NCBI GenBank assembly: GCA_020636195.1
Contig: JACJYH010000005.1
Location: 248,001 to 312,000, forward strand
DNA: 64,000 bases
From: Lewinellaceae bacterium
GTDB lineage: Bacteria > Bacteroidota > Bacteroidia > Chitinophagales > Saprospiraceae
Reading direction: 5' to 3'
In this document: piece after piece, positions 34,094 through 42,901 of the stretch
How the letters are laid out: each line of letters begins with the position of its first letter
Position numbering within the stretch: the first letter of the stretch is position 1
Program-made: the position numbers and the translations under genes
Notes under the pieces: model-generated
Told to the model about the DNA's origin: nothing
Databases searched by the model: none
The model's input: only the letters and a program-made list of their open reading frames with translations

Positions 34094-35755
34094 ATGTGTG
34101 GAATTGTAGCAATTTTTAATGTCAAAGAATCGGCCGAAAAAATGAGAAGCCAAGCGATCAACATGGCTAAAAAAGTAAGGCATAGAGGCCCTGATTGGTC
34201 CGGCATTTATTGTGGAGATCATACGATTCTAGCACATGAGCGCCTTGCAATAGTGGATCCCCAATCTGGTGGGCAACCTTTATATACAGAAGATAGAAAA
34301 ATTGTTTTGGCAGTCAATGGTGAAATTTATAATCATACTGATATCAGATCTAAATTTGAAGGGAAATATAATTTTCTTACCCATTCGGACTGTGAAGTGA
34401 TTCTCGCACTGTATAGAGAAAAAGGTCCTGATTTTTTAGAAGAATTAAACGGTATTTTTGGTTTTGCCTTGTATGATATTGAGAATGATGCATTTTTAAT
34501 TGCGAGAGATCATATGGGCATCATACCCTTGTACCATGGCTGGGATGTCTATGGTCAATACTATGTGGCATCAGAACTGAAGGCTTTAGAAGGTGTATGC
34601 AACAAAATAGAAGTTTTTCCTCCGGGACATTACTACTTTTCCACCGACGGCGAGATGAAAAAATGGTATTCACGTGATTGGATGGAATTTGAAAATGTAA
34701 AAGACAATGAAACTGACATAACAACTTTACGCAAAGGACTTGAAGACGCAGTGCACAGACAATTGATGAGTGATGTTCCGTATGGTGTATTGCTTTCAGG
34801 CGGCTTGGATTCGTCAATTATATCTGCCATAGCCAAAAAATTTGCTTCCAAACGTATAGAAACACAAGATAAGTCAGATGCTTGGTATCCACAATTACAT
34901 TCCTTTGCAGTAGGACTGAAGGGCGCACCGGATCTGATAGCTGCAAAGAAAGTAGCGGATCACATAGGTTCTATCCACCATGAAATCAACTTCACTATTC
35001 AGGAGGGCATCGATGCGATCAGCGATGTGATCTACCACCTCGAAACTTATGATATCACCACAGTTCGTGCATCAACACCGATGTTTCTGATGGCTCGAGT
35101 TATCAAGTCCATGGGAATCAAGATGGTTTTGAGTGGTGAAGGTAGTGATGAAATATTCGGAGGGTATTTGTATTTCCATAAGGCACCGAATGCTCAAGCA
35201 TTGCATGAAGAAACCGTCAGAAAATTGGATAAATTGCACCTTTATGACAATCTTAGGGCAAATAAATCATTGGCTGCATGGGGCGTAGAAGGTAGAGTAC
35301 CATTTTTGGATAAAGAATTCATGGATATTGCCATGCGTATAAATCCGGAAAGCAAGCTGCCTAAAAGTGGCAGGATGGAAAAATGGGTGCTGAGAAAAGC
35401 ATTTGAGGATATGTTGCCTGAAAGTATCGTTTGGAGACAAAAGGAGCAATTTAGCGACGGTGTAGGATACTCATGGATAGATACCCTCAAGGAACTTGTC
35501 CAAAAGAATGTCACCGATGAGCAATTGGCTAATGCTGTTTATAAATTTCCTGACCAAACACCATCATCAAAGGAGGAGTATTATTATAGAAGTATTTTTG
35601 AGTCGCACTTCCCATCTCGATCTGCTTCTTTATGCGTGCCATCTGTGCCATCGGTAGCGTGTAGCTCACCTGTAGCGCTGGAATGGGATGCCGCCTTTAA
35701 AAATATGAATGATCCATCCGGACGAGCAGTCAAGGATATCCATACACAGGCTTAA
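34094..35755 (+). CDS. asnB: Asparagine synthase B, glutamine-hydrolysing
   Basis: 553 aa. N-terminal class II glutaminase: the nucleophile is Cys2 of MCGIVAIFN, followed by KVRHRGPDWSGIY and HERLAIVDP. The synthetase domain has the PP-loop LSGGLDSSIISAIA (about residues 234-247) and GEGSDEIFGGYLYF. It makes asparagine from aspartate, glutamine and ATP in the cytoplasm. The last ~40 residues (SRSASLCVPSVPSVACSSPV) are low-complexity compared with the rest but still end in the conserved DPSGRAVKDIHTQA. Length is normal. Confidence 0.96.
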   Translation: MCGIVAIFNVKESAEKMRSQAINMAKKVRHRGPDWSGIYCGDHTILAHERLAIVDPQSGGQPLYTEDRKIVLAVNGEIYNHTDIRSKFEGKYNFLTHSDCEVILALYREKGPDFLEELNGIFGFALYDIENDAFLIARDHMGIIPLYHGWDVYGQYYVASELKALEGVCNKIEVFPPGHYYFSTDGEMKKWYSRDWMEFENVKDNETDITTLRKGLEDAVHRQLMSDVPYGVLLSGGLDSSIISAIAKKFASKRIETQDKSDAWYPQLHSFAVGLKGAPDLIAAKKVADHIGSIHHEINFTIQEGIDAISDVIYHLETYDITTVRASTPMFLMARVIKSMGIKMVLSGEGSDEIFGGYLYFHKAPNAQALHEETVRKLDKLHLYDNLRANKSLAAWGVEGRVPFLDKEFMDIAMRINPESKLPKSGRMEKWVLRKAFEDMLPESIVWRQKEQFSDGVGYSWIDTLKELVQKNVTDEQLANAVYKFPDQTPSSKEEYYYRSIFESHFPSRSASLCVPSVPSVACSSPVALEWDAAFKNMNDPSGRAVKDIHTQA

Positions 35756-35877
35756 GGTGGATGTACCTAACTCAGTAAATAATCATCAATGTTTGATGTA
35801 AAGTTAACAATGCTTTGGATGCACGCCAATTTCTACAGTTCCATGTAATCGAGCGACTAAATGTTTGAGAATTGGTC

Positions 35878-37431
35878 TCAATTATTGATTTGAATAGTGC
35901 TAAACATGTAAGTTGATTTGCTTGTGAACAATTTTCTTTTTGTTGCTACCAAGATATACTTAGATGGTGATATTTTTTCTATACTATCAGGGATAAAGAT
36001 GGAGTCAGAATCTTCATAACTAAATAGCGCTTTTCGGTCAAAATTGCCATTTTTGTCCAAAGTAGTCATCGTAGCAATAAAATCCCCATAATAAGATGTG
36101 CGTTTCGGTTTGCTACCCACAGGATTTTTGTAATTGTCTTCATCCTCATTGTAAAATAGATATACCTTGTCTTTATAAGCAAAGGATTTATGACTTAAAA
36201 ATAAGGTTGATTCAGGATTAGATTGAAATTTTGGTAATATACTTAATCGATCGATATCACCTTGCGGATTGATATTGATGATGATGATGTCTTCACTATA
36301 ATAGACATAAGAAGTTGACATTACACCCCTTGAGTTGGTACTTTTATATTCCACAACGTAATTTGGTTCCACTGTTACAAATGCACTGCCATCTTCAATT
36401 ATTTGCATATCATTAAACCTAAAATTGTCTTTCAGACCCTTTTCACCGGATTTATCTTTGTCAGATTTTCGTTTTCCTAATTTTTCAAGGTCGTTTTCGC
36501 TAAATTCTCTTTTTGTGGATAGAGTGACTTCACCATCCACTATCTTCAGAAAGAAAACACCATGTGTTGGTCCGTCAACAGTATTACTATATAAACCAAC
36601 ACTATACAATTCACCATTGTCTCTAAGTCTTAGGTTGGCTGATTTAATAAATTTGTCAGAAATATTTAATGCAAATTTTTTCACTTCAGCGGAGTCGTTT
36701 TTGATATACATCAATTGAATTTCATAGGCAGCTTTATCGTCTTTTTTCTCGCGTTTTTTATCATCGTATATTTTGTACAATAAATACACCTCACCATTAG
36801 GATTGATGACACTAGAGAGCATTTTCACTTGGGCTTCTGTTTTGCTAAACTTCATGGTTTTATCCCATATTTTATTGAGATTATCATCTATGGAAACTAA
36901 GTGAATTTGATAATTTTCCTTTTTACTGTCATTGTCAGATTCTGCCATAAAGAGAATCTTTGTGGTATCATTTGTCAGGATCCAAGATGTCGTTGGTATG
37001 TCTCTTTTCCTTTCGTATTTAAATTTGGACACCGTGATTGGTTTGGAAGATTTTCCTTCAAGCGATATCGGTACAATTTTGTAGGATATGATATCTCTAT
37101 CTTTATCATTGTCAGAAATCATGAGAGCTAACTTTTGATTGATATAAACAGAGCCATTATAATTTATATCATCTTTTGACACTGAAATTTCTTTGGATTT
37201 TACTTGTTCAAAAGAATCATTATACTTTTCCAAGAAGAAATTATATTTGAATGAGAATAAGCCATGTGCTTCCGACCTCAAAAAATAATATTCTCCATTG
37301 TTTTCGCACAAAAACTCAGGTACTGAGCTGTTTTTTGGAAATTTATACAAAGGACTTAAAGCAACTGTTACATCTTGAGCAGATATAGTCCAAGCAATTA
37401 ATATCATCATGAAAGTGAAAATCTTATTCAT
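35878..37431 (-). CDS. Hypothetical exported protein
   Basis: 517 aa from the ATG at 37431; the frame is open further up but that part lacks a start with a signal peptide. The signal peptide IFTFMMILIAWTISAQ is clear. The mature protein has no membrane segment and is made of repeating strand pairs with DGS/NGE turns (SVINPNGEVYLLYKI, LRDNGELYSVGLYSN, FNDMQIIEDGSAFVTVEPNY), which suggests a beta-propeller. No sorting domain and no lipobox. Probably periplasmic. Divergent from the next gene with 59 nt between. No named family recognised. Confidence 0.65.
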   Translation of the reverse strand: MNKIFTFMMILIAWTISAQDVTVALSPLYKFPKNSSVPEFLCENNGEYYFLRSEAHGLFSFKYNFFLEKYNDSFEQVKSKEISVSKDDINYNGSVYINQKLALMISDNDKDRDIISYKIVPISLEGKSSKPITVSKFKYERKRDIPTTSWILTNDTTKILFMAESDNDSKKENYQIHLVSIDDNLNKIWDKTMKFSKTEAQVKMLSSVINPNGEVYLLYKIYDDKKREKKDDKAAYEIQLMYIKNDSAEVKKFALNISDKFIKSANLRLRDNGELYSVGLYSNTVDGPTHGVFFLKIVDGEVTLSTKREFSENDLEKLGKRKSDKDKSGEKGLKDNFRFNDMQIIEDGSAFVTVEPNYVVEYKSTNSRGVMSTSYVYYSEDIIIININPQGDIDRLSILPKFQSNPESTLFLSHKSFAYKDKVYLFYNEDEDNYKNPVGSKPKRTSYYGDFIATMTTLDKNGNFDRKALFSYEDSDSIFIPDSIEKISPSKYILVATKRKLFTSKSTYMFSTIQINN

Positions 37432-37490
37432 TTTTACTGCATTTATACACAAATATATGGAGATATATTTATTTTTGCTAAAAAAAAGAT

Positions 37491-38279
37491 ATGAAAATTT
37501 ATCATGGTTTCTTGGTTGTTTTGATTGTTTTTGGATATTGCACAAATGCCATAGGGCAAAAAACCAAAACAAAGAAAAATTCAGATGTTGAAATAATTGA
37601 CTTTGGTGGAACGGAGAATAGAAAAAAGACGAGGGAAGTTTCTCATCCCATCATTCTTAAAACATCACCCATCATGCCCTTATTTGGAAAAGCATTGGTT
37701 GAAGCAGAGTATGGTATCAATGACTATTTGTCCTTAGAAGTAGGCGTAGGACCAACATTTAAATCTGTCCTTGATCAGAATGTATCATTCTTGGATGAGT
37801 TGTATGGAAGTGATTATTATTGCGAAAGCACGAATTGGTCCTACGATATTTGTGATGATTTTAGTGACTTAAGTATTCGTAAACAGGGTGTAGGACTGAG
37901 ATTTGAGTTAGAACCCAAACTGTATTTAGCTAGCGATGCTCTTGAAGGAACATCAGTCAGTCTCGTACTCAGGTACACCAATAACAATTTTAAAGCTCAA
38001 CCTGTTTTTGGTGCGGCAAATAGTTATACGCGACTTCCGGAATTTTCATTTAAGGAAAATCAACGATTTTTGGATTATATAGTTAGACTTAATTACCAAA
38101 CACTCTTTCCTAAATTGTCCTTTGAGTATTTTCTCGGAGGAGGAATAAGGAAAGAAAACTCTTTACGACAAGATATAGGTGCAGATAATGCTTATAGTGC
38201 TGTTGGTAGCGCATCCGTAAATTCCAAGAGGTCATACTTTGTCCTTGATTTTGGAATGAGAATAGGATTCCAGCTATAA
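37491..38279 (+). CDS. Hypothetical outer-membrane beta-barrel-like protein
   Basis: 262 aa. N-terminal signal peptide (FLVVLIVFGYCTNAIGQ). After a Lys/Arg-rich spacer there are alternating amphipathic strands with aromatic ends: ILKTSPIMPLFGKALVEAEY, YLSLEVGVGPTFKS, SVSLVLRYTNNNFKAQ. The C-terminal strand YFVLDFGMRIGFQL ends in aromatic/hydrophobic residues, as in Bacteroidota outer-membrane barrels. Function unknown. It is convergent with ileS (27 nt). Confidence 0.65.
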   Translation: MKIYHGFLVVLIVFGYCTNAIGQKTKTKKNSDVEIIDFGGTENRKKTREVSHPIILKTSPIMPLFGKALVEAEYGINDYLSLEVGVGPTFKSVLDQNVSFLDELYGSDYYCESTNWSYDICDDFSDLSIRKQGVGLRFELEPKLYLASDALEGTSVSLVLRYTNNNFKAQPVFGAANSYTRLPEFSFKENQRFLDYIVRLNYQTLFPKLSFEYFLGGGIRKENSLRQDIGADNAYSAVGSASVNSKRSYFVLDFGMRIGFQL

Positions 38280-38306
38280 AAAAGTTTAGAATCCTTTTTG
38301 CAGAAA

Positions 38307-41300
38307 TTAAATCTTGGCGATGCCTATTGCTATCTGAATTTCATCTGAAATTTCTACTTTTTCGTCATTAACTTGACCTGCAAATGTAATGGTTTCGGCC
38401 AACACTTCTTGCTTTATATAGTCTCCAAATTGACGAATGGTTTCCTCTAAAACATCATGCTTTTCTAGTACAACCGAAATCTTATCTGTGACATTCAAAT
38501 CCGCATTTTTACGCATATTTTGAATTCTATTCACCAATTCCTTGGCTAGACCTTCGTGAATGAGCGCATCATCCAATGATATATCAAGCGCCACAGTGAT
38601 GTCTTTGTCAATGCCTACCTGCCATCCCGGAATGTTATCAAAACTGATTTCTACGTCTTCGGGTGTGATAGAATATGCTTCTCCATTGATGGTCAATGAG
38701 ATGACACCTTTTTTCTCAAGTTCATTGATTTTGGCTTGATCAAACTCTGCGATCATAGCAGCGCCATCTTTCATATTTTTACCAAGTGATTTACCTAAAG
38801 TTTTGAAATTTGCTTTTGACTTTTTCTTGATAAAACCTTCTGTATCAGTGATGTATTCAATTTTTTTAATATTCACTTCAGAAAGTATCAGTTCCTTGAC
38901 AGCTTCAACTTGATCGATGAATGACGGGTGTATGATCGGTAAAATAATCTTGGCTAAAGGCTGCCGAACTCTATGGCCTACTTTCTTTCTTATAGAGTGA
39001 ACAACAGATGAAATTCTTTGGGCATAATCCATCCTTTGTTCTAATGCATCATCAGTCTCTTTGAGATTGGCAACGGGAAAATCAGCTAAATGTACTGACT
39101 CGTGGACTTCTCGTCCAGTAGCCGAATTCAAATTATTGTATAGCCACTCTGAAAACATAGGTGCTACGGGTGCAGATAATTTTGAAATATTCAGCAAGCA
39201 GTCATACAGTGTTTGGTAGGCTGCTATTTTATCTAGTCCATATTCACCCTTCCAAAACCGTCTTCTGCACAATCTTACATACCAATTGCTCAGGTGCTCA
39301 TCAACAAATTCCATGATTTTTCTTGTGGCATTCGTGGGTTCATAGTCTGAAAAGTCATCTTGGACATCTTGTATGAGATGGTTCAGCTTTGATATGATCC
39401 ATCTATCTATTTCAGGTCTTTCACTTACATGAATATAATCTTCTTTGTATTGGAATGCATCAATATTGGCATATAAAATAAAGAAGTTGTATGTATTGAA
39501 CAGGGTGCCAAAGAATTTTCTTCGTATTTCATCGATACCTTCTAAGTCAAATTTTAAGTTATCCCACGGTTGTGCGTTGGATATCATATACCATCGAGTT
39601 GCGTCAGCGCCATAAGTTGCAATGGTCTCAAAAGGATCGATAACATTGCCCAATCTTTTGGACATTTTTACTCCATTTTTATCGAGAACCAAGCCATTGG
39701 AAACGACAGTTTTGTACGCTACACTTTCAAATACCATGCTGGCAATAGCATGCAAAGTGAAAAACCAACCTCTTGTTTGGTCCACACCCTCAGCGATAAA
39801 ATCTGCAGGAAACTTCAAGCCTTGATCGATATAAGACTGATGCTCCATTGGGTAATGCCATTGTGCATAAGGCATTGATCCCGAATCAAACCAAACATCT
39901 ATAAGATCGGTTTCCCTTTTCATGGGCTTCCCATTTTTTGATACCAAAATGATCTCATCAATATAGGGTCTATGCAAATCGTCAGGCATCACTTGTTGTA
40001 AACCTAGGGTTTCGTTTGCTTTTTCTATTTCACTGTTCAATTGTGCCATAGAATCTATGCATATTTCCTCGGACGCATTTTCTGTTCTCCAAATTGGCAA
40101 AGGAATACCCCAATATCTAGACCTCGATAAATTCCAATCATTGAGATTCTCCAACCAATTTCCAAATCTCTTTTCACCCGTATGTGCCGGCTTCCAATTG
40201 ATGGTTTTATTCAGTTCAATCATCTTATCCTTCATTGCAGTGGATCGTATAAACCAGCTGTCTAATGGATAGTACAAGACGGGTTTGTCGGTGCGCCAAC
40301 AATGTGGGTAATTGTGCACATATTTTTCAACCTTGAAAGCCTTGTTTTCTATCTTTAATTTTATAGAGATTTCTACATCGACAGATTTCTCAGGGGCTTG
40401 TCCTTCAGGATAATATTCATTCTTTACGTATTTGCCGCCAATTTCATCCAATTCATCTCTGAATTTTCCTTGAAGGGTTACCAAGGGAACCAAATTGCCA
40501 TGCTGATCTTTTACGAGCATTGGTGGTATTTCCGGATGTGCTTCTTTGGCAACTTTTGCATCATCTGCACCAAAAGTCGGAGCAGTATGCACGATGCCTG
40601 TTCCATCTTCTGTCGTGACAAAGTTGCCACCAATGACTCTAAATGCGTTTTGCGGATTTTCGTAAGGTGTCGCATATGGCAATAATGGTTCATACCGCAC
40701 TCCGATGATGGATTCTCCTGAGAATGAAGCATCTACCAGATAAGGTATGAATTTTTGATCTTTTTGGTAACTTAAGAATTCTTCTTGGTTTTCTGCTAAC
40801 CTAAATGGATTTGTGAACACCTTTGATACCAATTCTTTCGCCAATATCACTTGTATTGGCCTGAAAGTATATTGGTTATATGTTTTTACCAATACATATT
40901 CAATATCAGGGCCAACAGTAAGCGCAGTGTTTGAAGGTAATGTCCAAGGCGTTGTGGTCCAAGCTAATATGTGAATGTCTCCATAATGTTCAAGAAACTG
41001 TGGAAGGCTCTCATGAATTGTCAAAAACTGTGCTATGACTGTGGTATCAGAGACATCTCTATATGTGCCTGGTTGATTCAATTCATGTGAGCTAAGTCCT
41101 GTGCCTGCTGCCGGTGAATAGGGTTGAATGGTATAACCCTTATATAAAAGTCCTTTTTTATACAATTGTGATAATAACCACCACACAGACTCTATATATT
41201 CATTTTTGAACGTGATGTAAGGATGGTCAAGGTCAACCCAATAGCCCATTTTCCGTGTGATGTCATCCCAAACATCCTTATACTGCATCACCGTTTCTTT

Positions 41301-41666
41301 ACATTTCGCATTGTACTCGTCAACGGTTATCTTGTTTCCAATGTCCTCCTTCGTGATTCCAAGTTCCTTCTCTACACTCAATTCTATAGGAAGTCCATGG
41401 GTGTCCCAACCGCCTTTTCTCTCCACTCTGCGACCTTGCATGGTGTGAAATCTACAGAAAATGTCTTTGACTGTTCTACCCATGACATGATGGATGCCGG
41501 GTTTGCCATTAGCTGAAGGTGGACCTTCATAAAAAACAAAGGCATTTTTTGGGTCTTTTTGTTCTACACTCTTCTTGAAAATATCATTTTTCTGCCAAAA
41601 ATCTAGGATTTGGGCGTCTATAAGCGGAAGGTCTAACTGTTTTAGTGAATCACTGTAGGCTGCCAT
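38307..41666 (-). CDS. ileS: Isoleucyl-tRNA synthetase
   Basis: 1119 aa, cytoplasmic class I synthetase. The HIGH motif appears as HHVMG (residues 59-63, after YEGPPSANGKPG). The KMSKR motif is in VKMSKRLGNVIDP (about residue 667). The CP1 editing domain with WTTTPWTLPSNTAL and the C-terminal anticodon-binding domain are present (SNWYVRLCRRRFWKGE). This is the long, eukaryote-like type of IleS found in Bacteroidota. It charges tRNA-Ile and edits valine. The ATG at 41666 is the only sensible start. Confidence 0.97.
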   Translation of the reverse strand: MAAYSDSLKQLDLPLIDAQILDFWQKNDIFKKSVEQKDPKNAFVFYEGPPSANGKPGIHHVMGRTVKDIFCRFHTMQGRRVERKGGWDTHGLPIELSVEKELGITKEDIGNKITVDEYNAKCKETVMQYKDVWDDITRKMGYWVDLDHPYITFKNEYIESVWWLLSQLYKKGLLYKGYTIQPYSPAAGTGLSSHELNQPGTYRDVSDTTVIAQFLTIHESLPQFLEHYGDIHILAWTTTPWTLPSNTALTVGPDIEYVLVKTYNQYTFRPIQVILAKELVSKVFTNPFRLAENQEEFLSYQKDQKFIPYLVDASFSGESIIGVRYEPLLPYATPYENPQNAFRVIGGNFVTTEDGTGIVHTAPTFGADDAKVAKEAHPEIPPMLVKDQHGNLVPLVTLQGKFRDELDEIGGKYVKNEYYPEGQAPEKSVDVEISIKLKIENKAFKVEKYVHNYPHCWRTDKPVLYYPLDSWFIRSTAMKDKMIELNKTINWKPAHTGEKRFGNWLENLNDWNLSRSRYWGIPLPIWRTENASEEICIDSMAQLNSEIEKANETLGLQQVMPDDLHRPYIDEIILVSKNGKPMKRETDLIDVWFDSGSMPYAQWHYPMEHQSYIDQGLKFPADFIAEGVDQTRGWFFTLHAIASMVFESVAYKTVVSNGLVLDKNGVKMSKRLGNVIDPFETIATYGADATRWYMISNAQPWDNLKFDLEGIDEIRRKFFGTLFNTYNFFILYANIDAFQYKEDYIHVSERPEIDRWIISKLNHLIQDVQDDFSDYEPTNATRKIMEFVDEHLSNWYVRLCRRRFWKGEYGLDKIAAYQTLYDCLLNISKLSAPVAPMFSEWLYNNLNSATGREVHESVHLADFPVANLKETDDALEQRMDYAQRISSVVHSIRKKVGHRVRQPLAKIILPIIHPSFIDQVEAVKELILSEVNIKKIEYITDTEGFIKKKSKANFKTLGKSLGKNMKDGAAMIAEFDQAKINELEKKGVISLTINGEAYSITPEDVEISFDNIPGWQVGIDKDITVALDISLDDALIHEGLAKELVNRIQNMRKNADLNVTDKISVVLEKHDVLEETIRQFGDYIKQEVLAETITFAGQVNDEKVEISDEIQIAIGIAKI

Positions 41667-41842
41667 AATAAAAATATGAAAGGGCGTATTTTAGTGATAA
41701 ATCAGCCAAAATACTTATTAAAAAGCCGCAAAGATAATTGAATATTTTCAGTTATACGTATCTAAAATAATGCTAATGACTCTAAAATGAGCACTGCAGT
41801 ATTTTTACAAAATAAATAGTATGCTTATTCGTGACCCAAACC

Positions 41843-42589
41843 TTACCAATTCATGCTTGGATATGCTCTCTGCATGTATTGGAGTTCTGTGAGCATAAAA
41901 CCAAGGCTTTCGCTGTGAATTCCTGCTTTTCCCCCAGTTCTGCTGAAGTATTCAGTTGGCCAAGTAAGTGTAGCATCTTCTATTTTTTGTCTGGCGTAAC
42001 CGATTGCTTTATCCTTTACATCATTGAGATTTGGACAATACCCTTGTTCCATACACCAAACTTCAAAAGGTGCGGGCGTGAATAATTCTTCATAGTATTC
42101 CACCAAATTATTCAATGAATCTTGCATGAGATTATGGCTTTTTTCAGTTCCGTCTCCCAATCTCAATACCCATTCGCCGGAAAAATGGAGGTGATATCTT
42201 GCTTCTTTTAAACTTTTTTCGGCGATTTGGGCCAATGTCTCATCTTTGGATGATTTGAGTCCATCCAAAATGTAATAATGATAGCTGTCAAATAAAAATT
42301 GTCGGATGATAGAATCGCCAAAATGACCATTCGGTTGTTCCACAAGAAGACAATTGTAAAACTCTCTTTCCAATCTCAACATTGGATAATCATCTTCTTT
42401 CTTACCTTCAACAGATGCAAGATAGGCATAGTAGTTTCGTGCTTCTCCTATTAAGTCCAATGCAATATTGGTCAATGCGATGTCTTGTTCCAGTACTGGC
42501 CCGTGTCCGCACCATTCTCCTAAACGTTGACCCAGAATCATGCTATCATCCGCCAATCTCAGGATGAACTTTTTCAAATTGCTGTCCAT
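41843..42589 (-). CDS. paaC: Phenylacetyl-CoA epoxidase subunit PaaC
   Basis: 248 aa. Ferritin-like helical protein with LADDSMILGQRLGEWCGHGP at the start and DIALTNIALDLIGEARNYY. It is the structural, non-catalytic partner of PaaA in the soluble diiron multicomponent monooxygenase that epoxidises phenylacetyl-CoA. Last gene of the paa operon here, 3 nt after paaB. No paaD follows; ileS lies beyond. Confidence 0.93.
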   Translation of the reverse strand: MDSNLKKFILRLADDSMILGQRLGEWCGHGPVLEQDIALTNIALDLIGEARNYYAYLASVEGKKEDDYPMLRLEREFYNCLLVEQPNGHFGDSIIRQFLFDSYHYYILDGLKSSKDETLAQIAEKSLKEARYHLHFSGEWVLRLGDGTEKSHNLMQDSLNNLVEYYEELFTPAPFEVWCMEQGYCPNLNDVKDKAIGYARQKIEDATLTWPTEYFSRTGGKAGIHSESLGFMLTELQYMQRAYPSMNW

Positions 42590-42592
42590 AAA

Positions 42593-42874
42593 TTACATGT
42601 GTTTTAGTTCGTCCGGTAATACATAAAATGTCGGATGGCGATAAATCTTGTCTTCTGCAGGTTCGAAGAGTGATTCTTTTTCAGCAGGGTCAGAGGCCGT
42701 TATCATTTTTGACTCTACCACCCAAATGGATACGCCCTCATTTCTCCGTGTGTACACATCACGAGCATTCTGTATCGCCATAGTGGCATCAGCTGCATGG
42801 AGGCTTCCCACGTGTTTGTGATTCAAACCGTTTTTAGAACGAATAAAAATTTCAAATAATGGCCAATCTTTCAT
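42593..42874 (-). CDS. paaB: Phenylacetyl-CoA epoxidase subunit PaaB
   Basis: 93 aa. WPLFEIFIRSKNGLNHKHVGS and LHAADATMAIQNARDVYTRR followed by WVVES are the conserved pieces of PaaB. The subunit bridges PaaA-PaaC heterodimers into the active complex. It is preceded by the S8 peptidase gene (27 nt), not by paaA as usual. Confidence 0.93.
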   Translation of the reverse strand: MKDWPLFEIFIRSKNGLNHKHVGSLHAADATMAIQNARDVYTRRNEGVSIWVVESKMITASDPAEKESLFEPAEDKIYRHPTFYVLPDELKHM

Positions 42875-42901
42875 TTTGTATTAATTTATAAATTGAATAA
42901 T